From the NCBI GenBank assembly GCA_947623455.1, contig OX392538.1, positions 33,603,001-33,667,000 on the forward strand: DNA of 64,000 bases, written 5' to 3'. The position numbers and the translations under genes are program-made. Under the pieces are notes generated by a model. That model was not told the origin of the DNA. It did no database searches and worked only from the letters and a program-made list of their open reading frames with translations. Numbering within the stretch: position 1 is the stretch's first letter; every line of letters begins with the position of its first letter. Shown one piece after another: positions 46,801-58,433 of this stretch. This DNA comes from Mimachlamys varia (taxonomy: Eukaryota > Mollusca > Bivalvia > Pectinida > Pectinidae).

Positions 46801-48043
46801 GCCAGTTCCTTATTATGTGCTCATAGTTTTATTGTAAAAAATACCGGGACGTAGGAAGGAGGGGGGGGGAGCAAAAATTTCCTTGAACAGAGGGAATATA
46901 TGTAAAATGCAATTTTCACTTCCAACTTATAGGTCAGCTCCCTCCCCCTCCCCTCCCTTCAATATGAATTTGCTTCCGATAGCCCTAATAAATTGTAAAT
47001 ATGTTTCAGGTCCATGTATTGAGCTCTGGGTGTGATCCTTTAGGGGATGACCCTGTAGTTCGACGGGTGCCAGGGGGAGACGCAGTAGAAATCACAAGAC
47101 CACCTACAGTGACGAGCTACCAAAAGTACATGAGCGGAGTCGACAGATGTATGCAGCACAGAGCAAAAAATCCAGTTGGTAGGCCATGCAAGAAGTACTG
47201 GAAGTACCTTATGAATTTCATCTTGGAAGTTTGCCTTATAAATGCTTATCAAATTTGGAAAGAGACACCAGGTAATTCTAGTTACTTGACAATATTATAT
47301 CTTAGATATTTTGTATTACACAGCAGCTAAAGAAAAGTCGCCCTTGAATGACAGTTCGTGTGATATTTACAATATTTATTGATTGTTAGTTGTGAACTAC
47401 AGTAAACATAATTCAATTGAAACAACAGTCAATAATCAATATTGCTAATATTCAACTTTTTCATCTAAGAGAAAATCCAGGCATATTTGAAGATGCATTT
47501 GATGGGGGGGGGGGGGGGGATAGTTCACATTACGGGACTTTTTAGCACAATAAAGTAATTCGATTTCCTAGCATCTGTTAGCCAAATTGAACTTATTATT
47601 GTAAATCAGGGTCGTGAAATGTTAATTTGCATCTCGATCGGGAGGAGATTGACAATATTTCATTATATTTGTAGAAAAGCAACATTTTCAAAATACCGAT
47701 GAAAAATTTAAAAAATGTCGTAATCTTGATTGAACTTTCAGAAACACTAGCGAGGAAAAAGTCTTATAAGTTATTGGACTTCAGGACAGACGTATCCATG
47801 GCATTGATTGGTCCCTTTCAACAATTTCAAAAGACACATCAAGTACCCCAACAACGCCCTGGCACAATGCACACAGAATCCAGACTTCTCAGAAAACGTT
47901 CCATCTGCAAATGGTGCACGAGACAAGGTGAAAAGAGGAGAAAAGAGACCGTGTATGGATGCCAAATGTGTGATCTCCATTTGTGTAAGGGAGACTGCTT
48001 CGTGTCATACCATCGGCAAAAAAATTTACCAATACCAAATTAA
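43824..48043 (+). CDS. PiggyBac (PGBD-type) transposase, 573 aa, seven exons
   Basis: Cut-and-paste transposase acting at TTAA sites. Exons: 43824-44361, 44835-44949, 45310-45472, 45759-45913, 46458-46644, 47010-47271, 47742-48043. All introns are GT-AG and phases agree, giving 574 codons with the stop. Residues 12-100 are acidic and Ser/Asp-rich, as is usual at the family's N-terminus. The DDE_Tnp_1_7 domain starts near 105 (SEEFFSKLAAETNKY). The three catalytic aspartates are visible: D246 (QAIDEGM), D323 (YFDRFFTS) and D431 (MSGVDRCM). A C-terminal Cys/His cluster (C529-x2-C532, then CQMC, C and H) matches the zinc-binding end that recognises the terminal repeats. Length is near the ~590 of the insect enzyme. 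Alternative start at Met12 (43857). Multiple introns are notable, since many piggyBac copies have one uninterrupted frame. Confidence 0.92.
44474..44653. mobile_element. MITE inside transposase intron 1
   Basis: ACAGGGACATGTATAGACTT at the left, duplicated again at 44535, and the inverted AAGTCTATACATGTCCCTGT at the right. A related single end is at 60507 (CACAGGGACATGTATTAA). Confidence 0.7.
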
Positions 48044-48922
48044 ACATCTTGACTTATATTTCGTGTTTTATTATTTTTTTAAGAATGTAATTTATTATAT
48101 ATTTTGATGAACCAATAATCAAGCACATGCGATTCATCTACTAGGTAGCATTATTAACAATTCCAATGATTATTAAACAGTTTTATTGCCATGGTTACGA
48201 TTACAGAGGTCAAAAACAGACTTTTTCACAACAAAAACTGAAAGTTCACATCCCCCTCTTTTAAAATATATGGGGGTTGTATTATTAAAATGTTAACAGA
48301 AAAGGCCTAAAAATGATGTTAAACATTTATATGGCTATAAGACATCTATTTCAAAATTTGCTCTGGGAGTTAAGGGGTTAATTTCCTTAAGTTAAGGAAC
48401 GTTGATGAAACCGGGGCCTGTTCTTATATATACAGATGGTAGGATCGCAATGATATGCATTACCGATATTAACTGGAAAAATTGGGCCTGTAACATTTGT
48501 CTGCTGAGAACAGGAAGCAGCTTGGCGATATCTTTATGGCTGCAACCAATGAACCAGCTCTTTAATGTTAACTTTTCACTTTGTCATGGCATTGTAAGGG
48601 TGCAAGGGAACATGTGTAAGTAATACAACAGAGCCGTTGAATTTCAAAGTTTGATGTAAACTGTTAATTTTCACAGATGAAAATCTTAAAATATTATCCA
48701 TAAATAATTGTATAAAAATGTTGTTTGTCATATATTGTGAATATATAATCCTCAAAATCAGGGTTGCCAGCCTCTAGAGCTTGATATTTTATTGATTTGA
48801 CGAATTTTTGACAAATTATGGCTAATATTTAGTAGTTAGTATGTAAATTACGTGATGTTTTCAGCTCATGGGAGACAACTATATGTGTATCATGTAAGTG
48901 TTGAAAAGTACTAAATGTAGTA

Positions 48923-49183
48923 CAGTGCATTCCTCTTTATATCATGATTAGTTTGTCTGACAAAAACATGATATAAACAGGAATATGGAAAAGTACTAAA
49001 TTTAGTACAGTGCATTCCTCTTTATATCATGTTAAGTTTGTCTGACAAAAACATGATATAAACAGGAATGTGACATTAACAGAAACATGTTTTCCACTAA
49101 ATCTAGTGCATTGTGTTTGGTCAAAAGCATGATATAAAAAGGAATGTGATATTAACAGGAGTGATATGAAGACGAATCTACTG
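48923..49183. mobile_element. pogo/Tigger-like MITE, 261 bp, left end tandemly duplicated
   Basis: CAGTGCATTCCTCTTTATAT appears twice about 85 bp apart. The right end reversed is CAGTAGATTCGTCTTCATAT, flanked by TA. Same family as 40172-40632. Confidence 0.7.
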
Positions 49184-50276
49184 TACAAGTATAACATTTA
49201 TGGAAAAATTGCGCGAGTCTCCCTCCCCAATCGTAAGGGTTGGCAACTCTGCATATTATCTTGTCTATCCGTTCATATTCATTACCCATTGTCACTAGTT
49301 TAGAATCATGATATATTGTTTAACGTGAAATGTATTTTATTATTGTTTTATAAATGTTTGTATATATTATTTAATGAAACGAAACAGGCTTAGCATAAAT
49401 AGAATTAATTCTAGCATTTTTTTCACCAATATTTTTCTTGGAATTAATTGCAGACTCATTAAGAGAACATATTATAAGGTTGAGTTCGCTTAGTTGTTAA
49501 TACATGTATGTACCCTAATGGCACTATATAAAAATGAAGTCTAGCACTTTTTGTGCTAAGATTGAAAAGCATTCAAAACAAAATCACTCCTTGTACTTAA
49601 ATCATGTTAAATGTAAATTGAGGGATATTTTCTCTGTGTATAGAATTTTTGCTATTAAATTTCTCATTTCTTAATGAAATTTTTGCTAAATATTAATACA
49701 TTTAAAGTTATCTTGGAATTTACATGTATTTATCTTGTTGAAAAGTGCTCAAATTTTGTTTTGACTATGCATATCATAAGTTCTTTTTTTTTTTTAAGTT
49801 ATTGAAGTCAAGTAGTATTCAGTAGAGGAAACAATTATGACAAAATATAGCAGAGTTATCTCCTTATTAATTGCATTTTTTGAATGAATCTCAAAAACTA
49901 CCATATCACCTTATGGGAGTTATGACTAATTTACTGCTCTTCTGGTGATGAATTTAAGTTATTTATTTGTATATTTATGCCCCTAACTCAACCACAATTA
50001 ATTTAAGAGGGACCATATAGTGCAGGAATAACCCTGCCCAGGAACTTGTCTTGGAATTAACCAGCAGATTATATTGAAATTTGTCACTTGAATGATCAAT
50101 ATACTATGTAGTTATGAACCAGCATTTTATTTTCAAATTTGAAAGGAGTTACAGCTCTTTATGCAAAAAATCTCCATCTTTACTAAGCGACAGATCTGAT
50201 TGAAACTTGAAATATCAGATACAAGTATCTGCGGGTTTGTAATTTGTTATCCTTAAATTGTCAGTTTTAGTTTTAC

Positions 50277-50361
50277 TTCATTCCTTTACCCTTGAAGTGA
50301 CATTTAAACTCTCCCGATTCAAAGAGTGGAATAGTTCATTTTGAAATTTTAGGGGTGAATC
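50277..50361. mobile_element. ~85-bp palindromic MITE, copy 6 (degraded)
   Basis: TTCATTCCTTTACCCTTGAAG at the left (21-base match from 50277) and TTAGGGGTGAATCA at the right, with AGAGTGGAATAGTTCATTTT in the centre. TTAA is no longer visible. Confidence 0.6.
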
Positions 50362-52016
50362 ACTGAAAACTTTTCAAAGAGGAATTTAAACTTTATAGAG
50401 TGCTCAGATATGAATTATGACAGACATTAATAATTATAGGATTTCGTGGAAATATTTTGTTATTTTAAAACCTCAGTTATGACTGGACTAGGGACATCAG
50501 GCGCCTTGATATGATAATTTACAAAAGGGCTTAAAAAGTACTTCATGAAATATTATGGAATGTCTACAAATTATGCTGAATGGTTGAGAAATCTTCCACA
50601 CATGAACTGCCAATGTTGAAAAGGATCATTGGATCATATTTTGCAAGAATTTTTCTAAAATCATTGACAAGAATTAAATTATTAATGATTGATAAATGGA
50701 AAAAGAAATTGAGCTTTAATTAAATTTTTTTAATGTTAAGATTACATTAGGTTTAGACTATAAGAAATGATCTTGCATTCAGTGATATCTAGTATATGTA
50801 TTATGCTATATAGTGAATTGATACATATATACATTCCAGGGATTTTTTCTAGTGTTGTGAAATTTTTAATTTTAAAAGTAATTGATTTAAGATGTGCTTA
50901 ATAAGCTGTTGTTATGTATGAGTACATTTGTAATGAATTATCATCCTGATTTTTGCAATCAATTAAGTTAAATTCAATTTTGTTTTATACCTGGTAGTCG
51001 GTTTCAATATCAAATTTCATTACTGTTTATTGATTACAATCAAATTTGCAATATTTAAAACCATTTGGTTTCATATTTATAGGTATGGTAAAACCTTGAT
51101 ATACATATAATGTCCCTCACTTTAATGCCATGCTGCTTACTGCCAAAAAAGTTTCCTCATTTGTTTTTCTAAAAAAAAATAATAATAATAAAATTTTCCT
51201 TTAGTTTACTGTCAAACATTCCTAAAATAACAAATAATTTTTCTGATAAATTTTGGCAGTATAACAAGGTATTAGAATATTGTAGCAGTTCTACTTTAGG
51301 TAAAGAATACCGACAAGTTTAATAATATCATACATGTATTGCAATCACAGGGACTTGAGAGTCTGTTTCAACCATATTCTAACCAAAACAAAGGTGTTCA
51401 AAATAATTTTATACCTTTCATCATAGGGTGTGGCATTTTTTCCAAATGCTGATGCAAGTCCAAAAAATGTCTACGATTACATTCAAGACTTTAGTTTAGA
51501 TTCATATATAGACCTGTAACTAATTCTCAGGTCCCTGTGATTGTGGCATGAATTTGAATGACTTGACAGGGGAAGTAACTCTAAGCCAGGAAAATCTTAT
51601 TTTTTTGTATAACTGATCTTTTATATTATATAGAAGGGAGAAAAAGTCGATGTGCTTCTTTGCATGTAACTATAACAGATGTTGTGCTCTGCTTTATAAT
51701 GAAAATAATGATCATGTACTTTAATTAGAATGCTAAATGGTTTATACAAAGACTATTATGTTATACAAAGACTTATTATTTTAAGAATTTTGTGGAACTT
51801 TTTTTTTAAATAGAATTTTATAGCATAGTTGAATAGTCTCTTATCATTTCTAAAAGCATTGTTTTATTTATGTATAATTTTCATTCAATATATCAAGCAC
51901 ACTAGAATTTGAATTTGATTCAGAAACAGATGTTTACACAAGTGTTCATAATGTATATTATGTTACAAATTCTATGATAATTTTTTAAGATAATTTACAA
52001 AAAATGTTTTGGTTAA

Positions 52017-52096
52017 CTCTTTCACCCCTGAAATTTTAGAATGAACTTTTCCAATCTTTGAATTGGAAGAGTTTAAAATCTTAAGGGGTAATTGAG
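52017..52096. mobile_element. ~85-bp palindromic MITE, copy 7
   Basis: TTAA then CTCTTTCACCCCTGAAAT; right end TTAAGGGGTAATTGAG. The centre CCAATCTTTGAATTGGAAGA is itself a small palindrome. Confidence 0.7.
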
Positions 52097-52798
52097 TTCC
52101 GAAGTTTCCTCAATTTAATTAGTTAATATGCATTTTTATGCAAAAGATATTTGATATTATGTTGAGTTTATTGTTTGTGATTTGTTATTGTTTATGTTTA
52201 TTGTGTGTAAAGAAAAATAAAAACTAAATATCAAATGTGTAACTGTTCTATTTTGCTATGTTTAAGCTTTACACACTCTAATAATTTGGCTTCTGTCCTT
52301 ACATGTTATTGCAAAACCCATGTTGCTGTTTGTCGCCTCTCTGTTAAATTATTTTAAAAACTTCTTCTCATAAACCACTTAGCAGATTATGGTACTATAT
52401 GGTATTACAGTAAGAAGTTAGCTAAGATATTATATCATTGTCACTGCATATTGTGAAGTCTTTTCTAAAGTCCTTTTCAAATAAAATATTGCATGGAAAT
52501 AAGTAATTCAAAGAATTGCAGTTGTTTGAAAATACAAATAGCAGAAACTAGAAACTAGATAAAACTTGCAACTTTTACATATCAATGCCAAAATATGTTT
52601 TATCAACGTTGCCGCATATAGGAATTATGAAACACAGATAAAAAAAAACAAGATTGTCAAATTGCTTGACAGTTGCTTGTTGTTTTAATGTAAAGGGGAA
52701 TAACCCAAGTCAAAGAAACACTTGAGGTGAACTCTTCTTTTTGATAACTATTGATGTGGTGGCAAAAAAACAACAACTGTAACTTAGTGTTGAAAACC

Positions 52799-53250
52799 AC
52801 AGGGACCTGAGAATTTGTCACAGCTAGTTTTGGACCAAAACTAAGGCTTTAAGTGTAATTTTACACGTTTGCAGAGTTTAGATCAATATACGTAACTTCA
52901 GGAAAATTTTCGTGATTCTAAAAAAATCTGAAAAAAATACAGTTGATAACCATGCAAAAATAAGCCTAAAACGAAGTGAACCTGAGCGGTAACTAACAAG
53001 AAACTCTCGACAAAAAATCCAAAGAATTGAAAATAATTTAGGTGGGGCCCACTTCAACAACAAACCGAAGGTAGAAGACGGTTTGAAATTGACGCGTGTT
53101 CACAAATACAGATATGTAGCGTGTTTCAACTGCTGCTGTACCGGTAACCGCGAAAGAATTCATCTTGAATATTGCTGATATCAGTTAATCTTAACCAAAT
53201 CTAAAATATAATAAGTTATTAGGCTTGATTTTCGCTTCAAGTTTTACGGA
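52799..53250. mobile_element. MITE fragments: CAGGGACCTGAG end followed by GGCCC family copy 4
   Basis: CCACAGGGACCTGAGAATTT at 52799 starts a diverged CAGGGACCTGAG-type element. From about 52880 (ATCAATATACGTAACTTC) the sequence follows the 7216-7589 MITE to about 53250, where the right end is lost. Confidence 0.6.
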
Positions 53251-53287
53251 AAGTTTTTTCTTTTTCTTTTTTTTTTTCTTTTTTTAA

Positions 53288-53357
53288 TAATTCACATTTC
53301 GCTATATTATCTATATAGATGGTTATATTATTCTCCTGGCCACAAGTGCCTGTGGTT
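53288..53357. mobile_element. Foldback MITE, right-end fragment
   Basis: ATTTCGCTATATTATCTATA followed by TTCTCCTGGCCACAAGTGCC, matching the right ends of 27560-27957 and 59368-59735. Confidence 0.75.
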
Positions 53358-53359
53358 AG

Positions 53360-54977
53360 AGTCTCTAACGGGCCGCTAGCCGTAACGAGCCGCTAGCTGT
53401 CCCAATATTTGAGCGGATCATAGAGTCGGAACCCTTCGGATTAGGCCTACTTCTCTCTGTATAAAAGTTTATATATATTTACGGGGAAAACGCTGCATCA
53501 AATTAATGAAAAATACTGGAACGTGCACAGCCTCGCCTACCAAGCAGCGACAAGTAATGCTTATTAACTGTTAACTTGGTACTATGTATATATGGAAAGA
53601 AATGAAGAACTTGTATATTTCTACCCAAAAGTACAATGTTTTTCACTGGAATTTTATTTAAATTTCACATGTTTTGCTCATTCCTCCGATAATATGTGCA
53701 ATAATTTTCCGTAGCTGATTTCAAGAGATATTGTATATTATTTCTGCAATGGTATCATATTAAATAGAAATAACGAACAAAGCGACGTCATGAAGAGAGC
53801 TATAACAAGATCGTGACTTGTATCTGAACTCATTCATAGAAAAAATACAAACTTTGAACAATATCATAAATATCAGATATTTCTGCCTTTATAAAACGAA
53901 ACCCACTGATCGTTTACGGTGTTAGCTTTCGGATCAAACCTACAAAGAACCACTCCCCTTGCTGGAAATTTCCGAGGCGTGTATCCCATGATTTTCTGCA
54001 TGCAATCGGAACAGTAGGAAGCTTTCCTGCGTACACAGGAAACTTTCAAAATTTCCGGCAATCTTCTACAGAATTCCGAAGATTGCCGAGAATCTCCCTT
54101 AGATGGCCCGAACTATTCATTAACACGTGGACCTAAGAATTTGTTACTGAACATCTTATTACAGCCTGGACCTAAATTAAGGTGTTTGGAGCAATTTTAC
54201 ACTTTTGGGTGTTTTTTTATCAGTTTCCGATAACTATGCACCCCCTCCCTCAGCACTTTTAATCGAAAATTGAGCTAATCTCTCCTGCCCCCCCCCCAAA
54301 GGTGATAAATTGTTCTCACGTCACACCTTAATTTAGGTACAAAAGATAGCTTGAAGTTCCTGTGTGCATTTGCTCGTCACCCAACTGAACAGCGAAATGT
54401 GTATAATATCGACAAAACAGAAAACCGTAAGATGTATGGTTCTGGAGATTCTCCATGTTCCAATCAACCTTTAAAACTCGCAGTCTTATTTCAATTGCTC
54501 AATCATTAACATATCCGAATTTAAACCACACCCTTAAATGGGTCCTTCACGTCAATCAAGTGCCACGGGTTTTCACAGCTAATCAATTTCACTGAAATCC
54601 GATTGCAATCTCGAGCATGCGCATAGAAACCTCTCTATTGGAACAGACAGTAGACATTTTGAAAAGTTTGGAGCAGTTGAAATTTGAACGAATTTAAAAT
54701 ACAGTTTGAAGTCAAAGAAGTGGAGAAATGTAAAAGAGGACAAAAGGAAAGTATCTGCTCATGGTATCTTCAAAATGGTTGGTATTTTTCATAACAATGT
54801 CATAAATAGGAATAGACAGATGTTTCTAAACAGGTGAGAGTATTGTTTTTCACAAAGGAACGGTTCTGTAAAAACGGTTAATGCTGGCAACATATGGTCA
54901 TTAATGTAGGAGAAAATGAGCTTAAAACATTGCCCGCATGAATACGTAGTGCACAATAACTCTTATATATTTCCTAA
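53360..54977. other. Region with no supported gene
   Basis: A 62-codon minus-strand frame (53873-54061) has fairly even composition but no recognised domain or convincing splice partners. At 54126-54330 there is a diverged copy of the CAGGGACCTGAG MITE family. Nothing else could be identified. Confidence 0.4.
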
Positions 54978-55865
54978 CTGTTTCCGTACGGTTTCACAAG
55001 ACTTGTATCCCGCCAATATCCAACATGTCCGGTCACATGGGGTTTCGGCTCCAATGGTGGTCGTCTGCTTCAATAGGGATGCGCGTCTTGTGATAAAACT
55101 GTACTGGAATAGTTCCATTCTGTCTTTGCCGATATCCGCTCTTCTATTCACTTCACTGGCGGCAGTCGGTCGATCCGTTTGAAATCAACATTTTGTAAAC
55201 TGACACGTAGAGATATATCTCATTTAATCCTTGATACGTCATATCAATAAAGATTTACTCTGTAAACATCGGATTTATTGTTGTTGAATTTATAAAACCT
55301 TGGGACTCTTATTGTTTCCGTACAGTTTCACAAGACTTGTATCCCGCCAATATCCAACATGTCCCGTCTACATTGAGTCTCCAGTCCAATGAAGGATGCT
55401 ACAATAGGGTTGCCTGTCTTGTGATAGGACTGTATTGGAACAGTTCGACTCCCGACATATGAGTTGCTTTTGTTAAATATTTCATTCGATGATATTGATG
55501 GCAGCAGAGCTCCCGACAGAAGTGCTGTGAAAGCAATCGGGAACCGTCGGTACATTCCGTAAACAAGAACTGGATTCCCGATTGCCGTGAAACGACAATG
55601 GCTTCACACAACAAGTTTGAATCACCTTAGTGTAGTGTAAATTAACACGAGAAAGGCGGCCCGGATGGAGACCTTACCCTTCTGAGGTCTCTGTATCTCT
55701 GTGCCCGCAATGAGTTTCCGTCACGGTTATATGCCAAAATGTTACCTAACATTGACAAATAGTTATACCTGTACCAACAGCTACAGTGTCCCTAATATTT
55801 CTCCCTGCTAGGTATGATGCGACATTCTGAAATGACCAGTGATGGTCAGTTTAGCCACAGGGACT

Positions 55866-56094
55866 TACGTCAAGCTGGTTTATTTTGTTTTACGTCCTAT
55901 TAACAGCCAGTGTGATTTAAAGCCACGCCATGTTTTGGAGGTGGAGGAAAGCCGGAGTACCCGGAGAAAAACCACTGACCTACGGTCAGTACGTGGCAAT
56001 TGCCGCACGTAGGATTCGAACTCGTAACGCAGAGGCGGTGGGCTAGCGTTAGAATGTCGGGAAACCTTAACCACTCGGCCACCGCGGCCCCCAA
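55866..56094 (-). mobile_element. tRNA-derived core-domain SINE, near full length (~228 bp)
   Basis: On the minus strand: GGTGGCCGAGTGGTTAAGG (A box), CGAGTTCGAATCCTACG (B box), a core with TTTTCTCCGGGTACTCCGG, and a 3' part ending GGCTGTTAATAGGACGTAAA. The 3' part has the form of a LINE-derived tail, and the head is Ser/Leu-tRNA-like with a long variable arm. Confidence 0.8.
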
Positions 56095-57393
56095 AACCGA
56101 TTTCACATATAAATAAATTCCATAACATAACACGATGATGGCTCAGATGTGAGTTTTGTATTAAGATTGTACTGTGGCAATTCCACTCCCAACATGTGTC
56201 TGTCTTGGTCGATATCCAGTCGGCTATTCACTTTCATTAATGCGATCCGTTTGAAATTAACATGATGTAAACTGATACGTAGAGATATATTTCATTTAAT
56301 CCTTGATACGTCATATCAATAACAATTTACTCTGTAAACATCTTATTTATTGTTGTTGAATTTAAAACCTTGGGACTCTTATTGTTCCGTACAGTTTCAC
56401 AAGACTTGAATCCCGCCAATATCCAACATGCCCCGTCTACATTGAGTCTCCGGTTCAATGACGGATGCTACAATAGGGATGCCTGTCTTGTGATAGGACT
56501 GTATTGGAACAGTTCGACTCCCGACATATGAGTTGTTTTTGTTAAATATTCCATTCGTTACAAAGATGGCAGCAGAGCTCCCGACAGAAGTGCTGTGAAA
56601 GCAATCGGGAACCGTCGGTACATTCCGTAAACAAGAACTGGATTCCCTATTGCCGTGAAACGACAATGGCTTCACACAATAAGTTCGAATCACTTTAGTG
56701 TAGTGTAAATTAACATGAGAGAGTTATTTCATTTAATTCTCGGGTATGAATTGAATTTACCTCGATCAGTTAATGTTATGTTTATTGTTCTCCAATGTAA
56801 ATTTTAAACTGTTTCCGAAAGGTTGCACAAGACTTGTATCCCGCCAATATCGAACACATTAGGTTTCGACTCCATGGTGACCTGCTATTTGTTCAGCTGG
56901 CTGCAACATGATGAATAATCATACACACAGATGAAATATATATACAGTGGAATATATATGTAAATATGATAATAAAATAGAGTATCATATATATGTGCTT
57001 CTGTCTTTTCTTTTTTTAGCATTTAACTTAAGCAAAATTTTCTAATTTCTGTGATATCTACTTACTGTTACTCATCTTGCTTTACTTGCATGTTTGTTAT
57101 CCATGTCATGTTCTGTCTATTATAGTTTGTATCATTTAATGTTTATGTTTATTGTAACAGTTTTAAATATGCGGCCTAATTACGGATGCTACAATAGGGA
57201 TGCCTGTCTTGTGATAGGACTGTATTGGAACAGTTCGACTCCCGACCCCCGACATATCAGTTGATTTTGTTAAATATTCCATTTGCTACATTGATGGCAG
57301 CAGATCTAGAGCTCCCGACATCAGTGCTGTGAAAGCAATCGGGAACCGTCGGTACATTCCGTAAACAAGAACTGGATTCCCGATTGGTTTTGG

Positions 57394-57470
57394 AGGTGGA
57401 GGAAAGCTGAAGTACCTGGAGAAAAACCACCGACCTACGGCCAGTACCTGGCAATTGCCGCACGTAGGAA
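57394..57470 (-). mobile_element. SINE core fragment
   Basis: TTTTGGAGGTGGAGGAAAGC to GGCAATTGCCGCACGTAGG matches the core of the SINE at 55866-56094. The tRNA head is missing. Confidence 0.75.
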
Positions 57471-58278
57471 ACGACAATGGCTTCACACAATAAGTTCGAA
57501 TCACCTTAGTGTAGTGTAAATTAACATGAAAAAGTATTTCATCGAATTCTCGGGTATGAAATTATTGAATTTTACCTCACTCAGTAAATGTTTTGTAAAT
57601 TGTTCTCCTATGTAAATTTTAAACTGTTTCCGAACGGTTTCACAAGACTTGTATCCCGCCAATATCCAACATGTCAAGTAATATCGGATCTTCACTCTAA
57701 TGGTTGCTGTCTGCTTCAATAGGGACGCGTGTCTTGTGATAAGACTGTACTGGAACAGTTCCATTTTCAACATACGTATTATATTTGCATAGTTTGAATG
57801 AATATTCGCTTCCTAGAACAATCGGGTTTAAATCAACATGCTATAAATTAATACTCTATAAATTATAGCATGATGCATGATGGAGTCTACTCCTATAACA
57901 TAAGAGGCCGCTGGTCGGCCTTTTTATTATCGGATATGATTTTGCCGACTGCGACCCGTAGAGTTTACACGGCGCCTGTCAAAAAATATCTCGCCGTGTT
58001 AAACCTCTTACATTGTTGGAGTAGATGGATTCCTGTGCTTGTTGATGTTTTTAAATAAAAATAGGGACTTTAGAAACCTAATTAATGGTTTCCGCACCTG
58101 TTCACACAAGACTTGTATCCCGCCAATATCAATAAAGATTTACTTTGTAAATATTGGAGTTACTGTTGTTGAATTTTAAAAAAATTGGGATCCTTGTTGC
58201 TTCCTTACGGTTTCATAGGACTTGTATCCCGCCAATATCCAACACGCCCGATAACATTGGGTCTCCGATCCAATGATG

Positions 58279-58433
58279 ACCACAGGGGCCTGAGAATTTG
58301 TTACAGCTAGCTTTTATGACCATTGAGGGGGCATTTTTATCGAAAATTGATCTTAACCTCCCAAATGTGTACTCTAAACACCCTATTTTAGGTCCAAAAC
58401 TAGCTGTAACAAATTCTCAGGTCCCTGCTATAA
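58279..58433. mobile_element. MITE with CAGGGRCCTGAG inverted ends
   Basis: CAGGGGCCTGAGAATTTGTT ACAGCTAG at the left and the inverted CTAGCTGTAACAAATTCTCA GGTCCCTG at the right. A second member lies at 58532-58700 (CACAGGGACCTGAGTAATTT). Others are at 51350, 52799 and about 54130. Confidence 0.75.

Larger units (their letters stand above)
43136..48377 (+). mobile_element. Full-length piggyBac-superfamily transposon, 5242 bp
   Basis: Perfect 15-bp inverted ends CCCCTTAACTCCCAG / CTGGGAGTTAAGGGG, flanked by TTAA at 43132-43135 and 48378-48381. It encloses one seven-exon transposase gene on the plus strand. A smaller MITE (44474-44653), a T/G tract and a C tract lie in its introns. Intact ends, duplicated target and an unbroken coding frame indicate a young copy that may still be mobile. 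Confidence 0.93.
42935..48418. mobile_element. Palindromic MITE split by a piggyBac transposon
   Basis: Left arm GGACCCGGTTTCATCAACGT then TCCTTAACTTAAGGAAATT. Right arm AATTTCCTTAAGTTAAGGAA then CGTTGATGAAACCGGGG (48382-48418). The left part also contains four TTAAGTTAAGGAATTTCC-type repeats (about 43020-43130). Removing the insertion at TTAA restores a ~240-bp palindrome. Confidence 0.8.
48419..52880. other. AT-rich region without recognisable genes
   Basis: No open frame with coding character. Contains a pogo-like MITE (48923-49183), two ~85-bp MITEs and an inverted-end MITE at about 51350-51535 (CACAGGGACTTGAGAG and CTAATTCTCAGGTCCCTGTG). AATAAA at 52216-52221. It could be an extended 3' UTR of the VOPP1-like gene; only transcript data could tell. 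Confidence 0.5.

Noticed and set aside
53873..54061. 62-codon minus-strand frame with several Cys residues
   Set aside because: No recognised family, no clear splice partners and no promoter context; kept only as a note.
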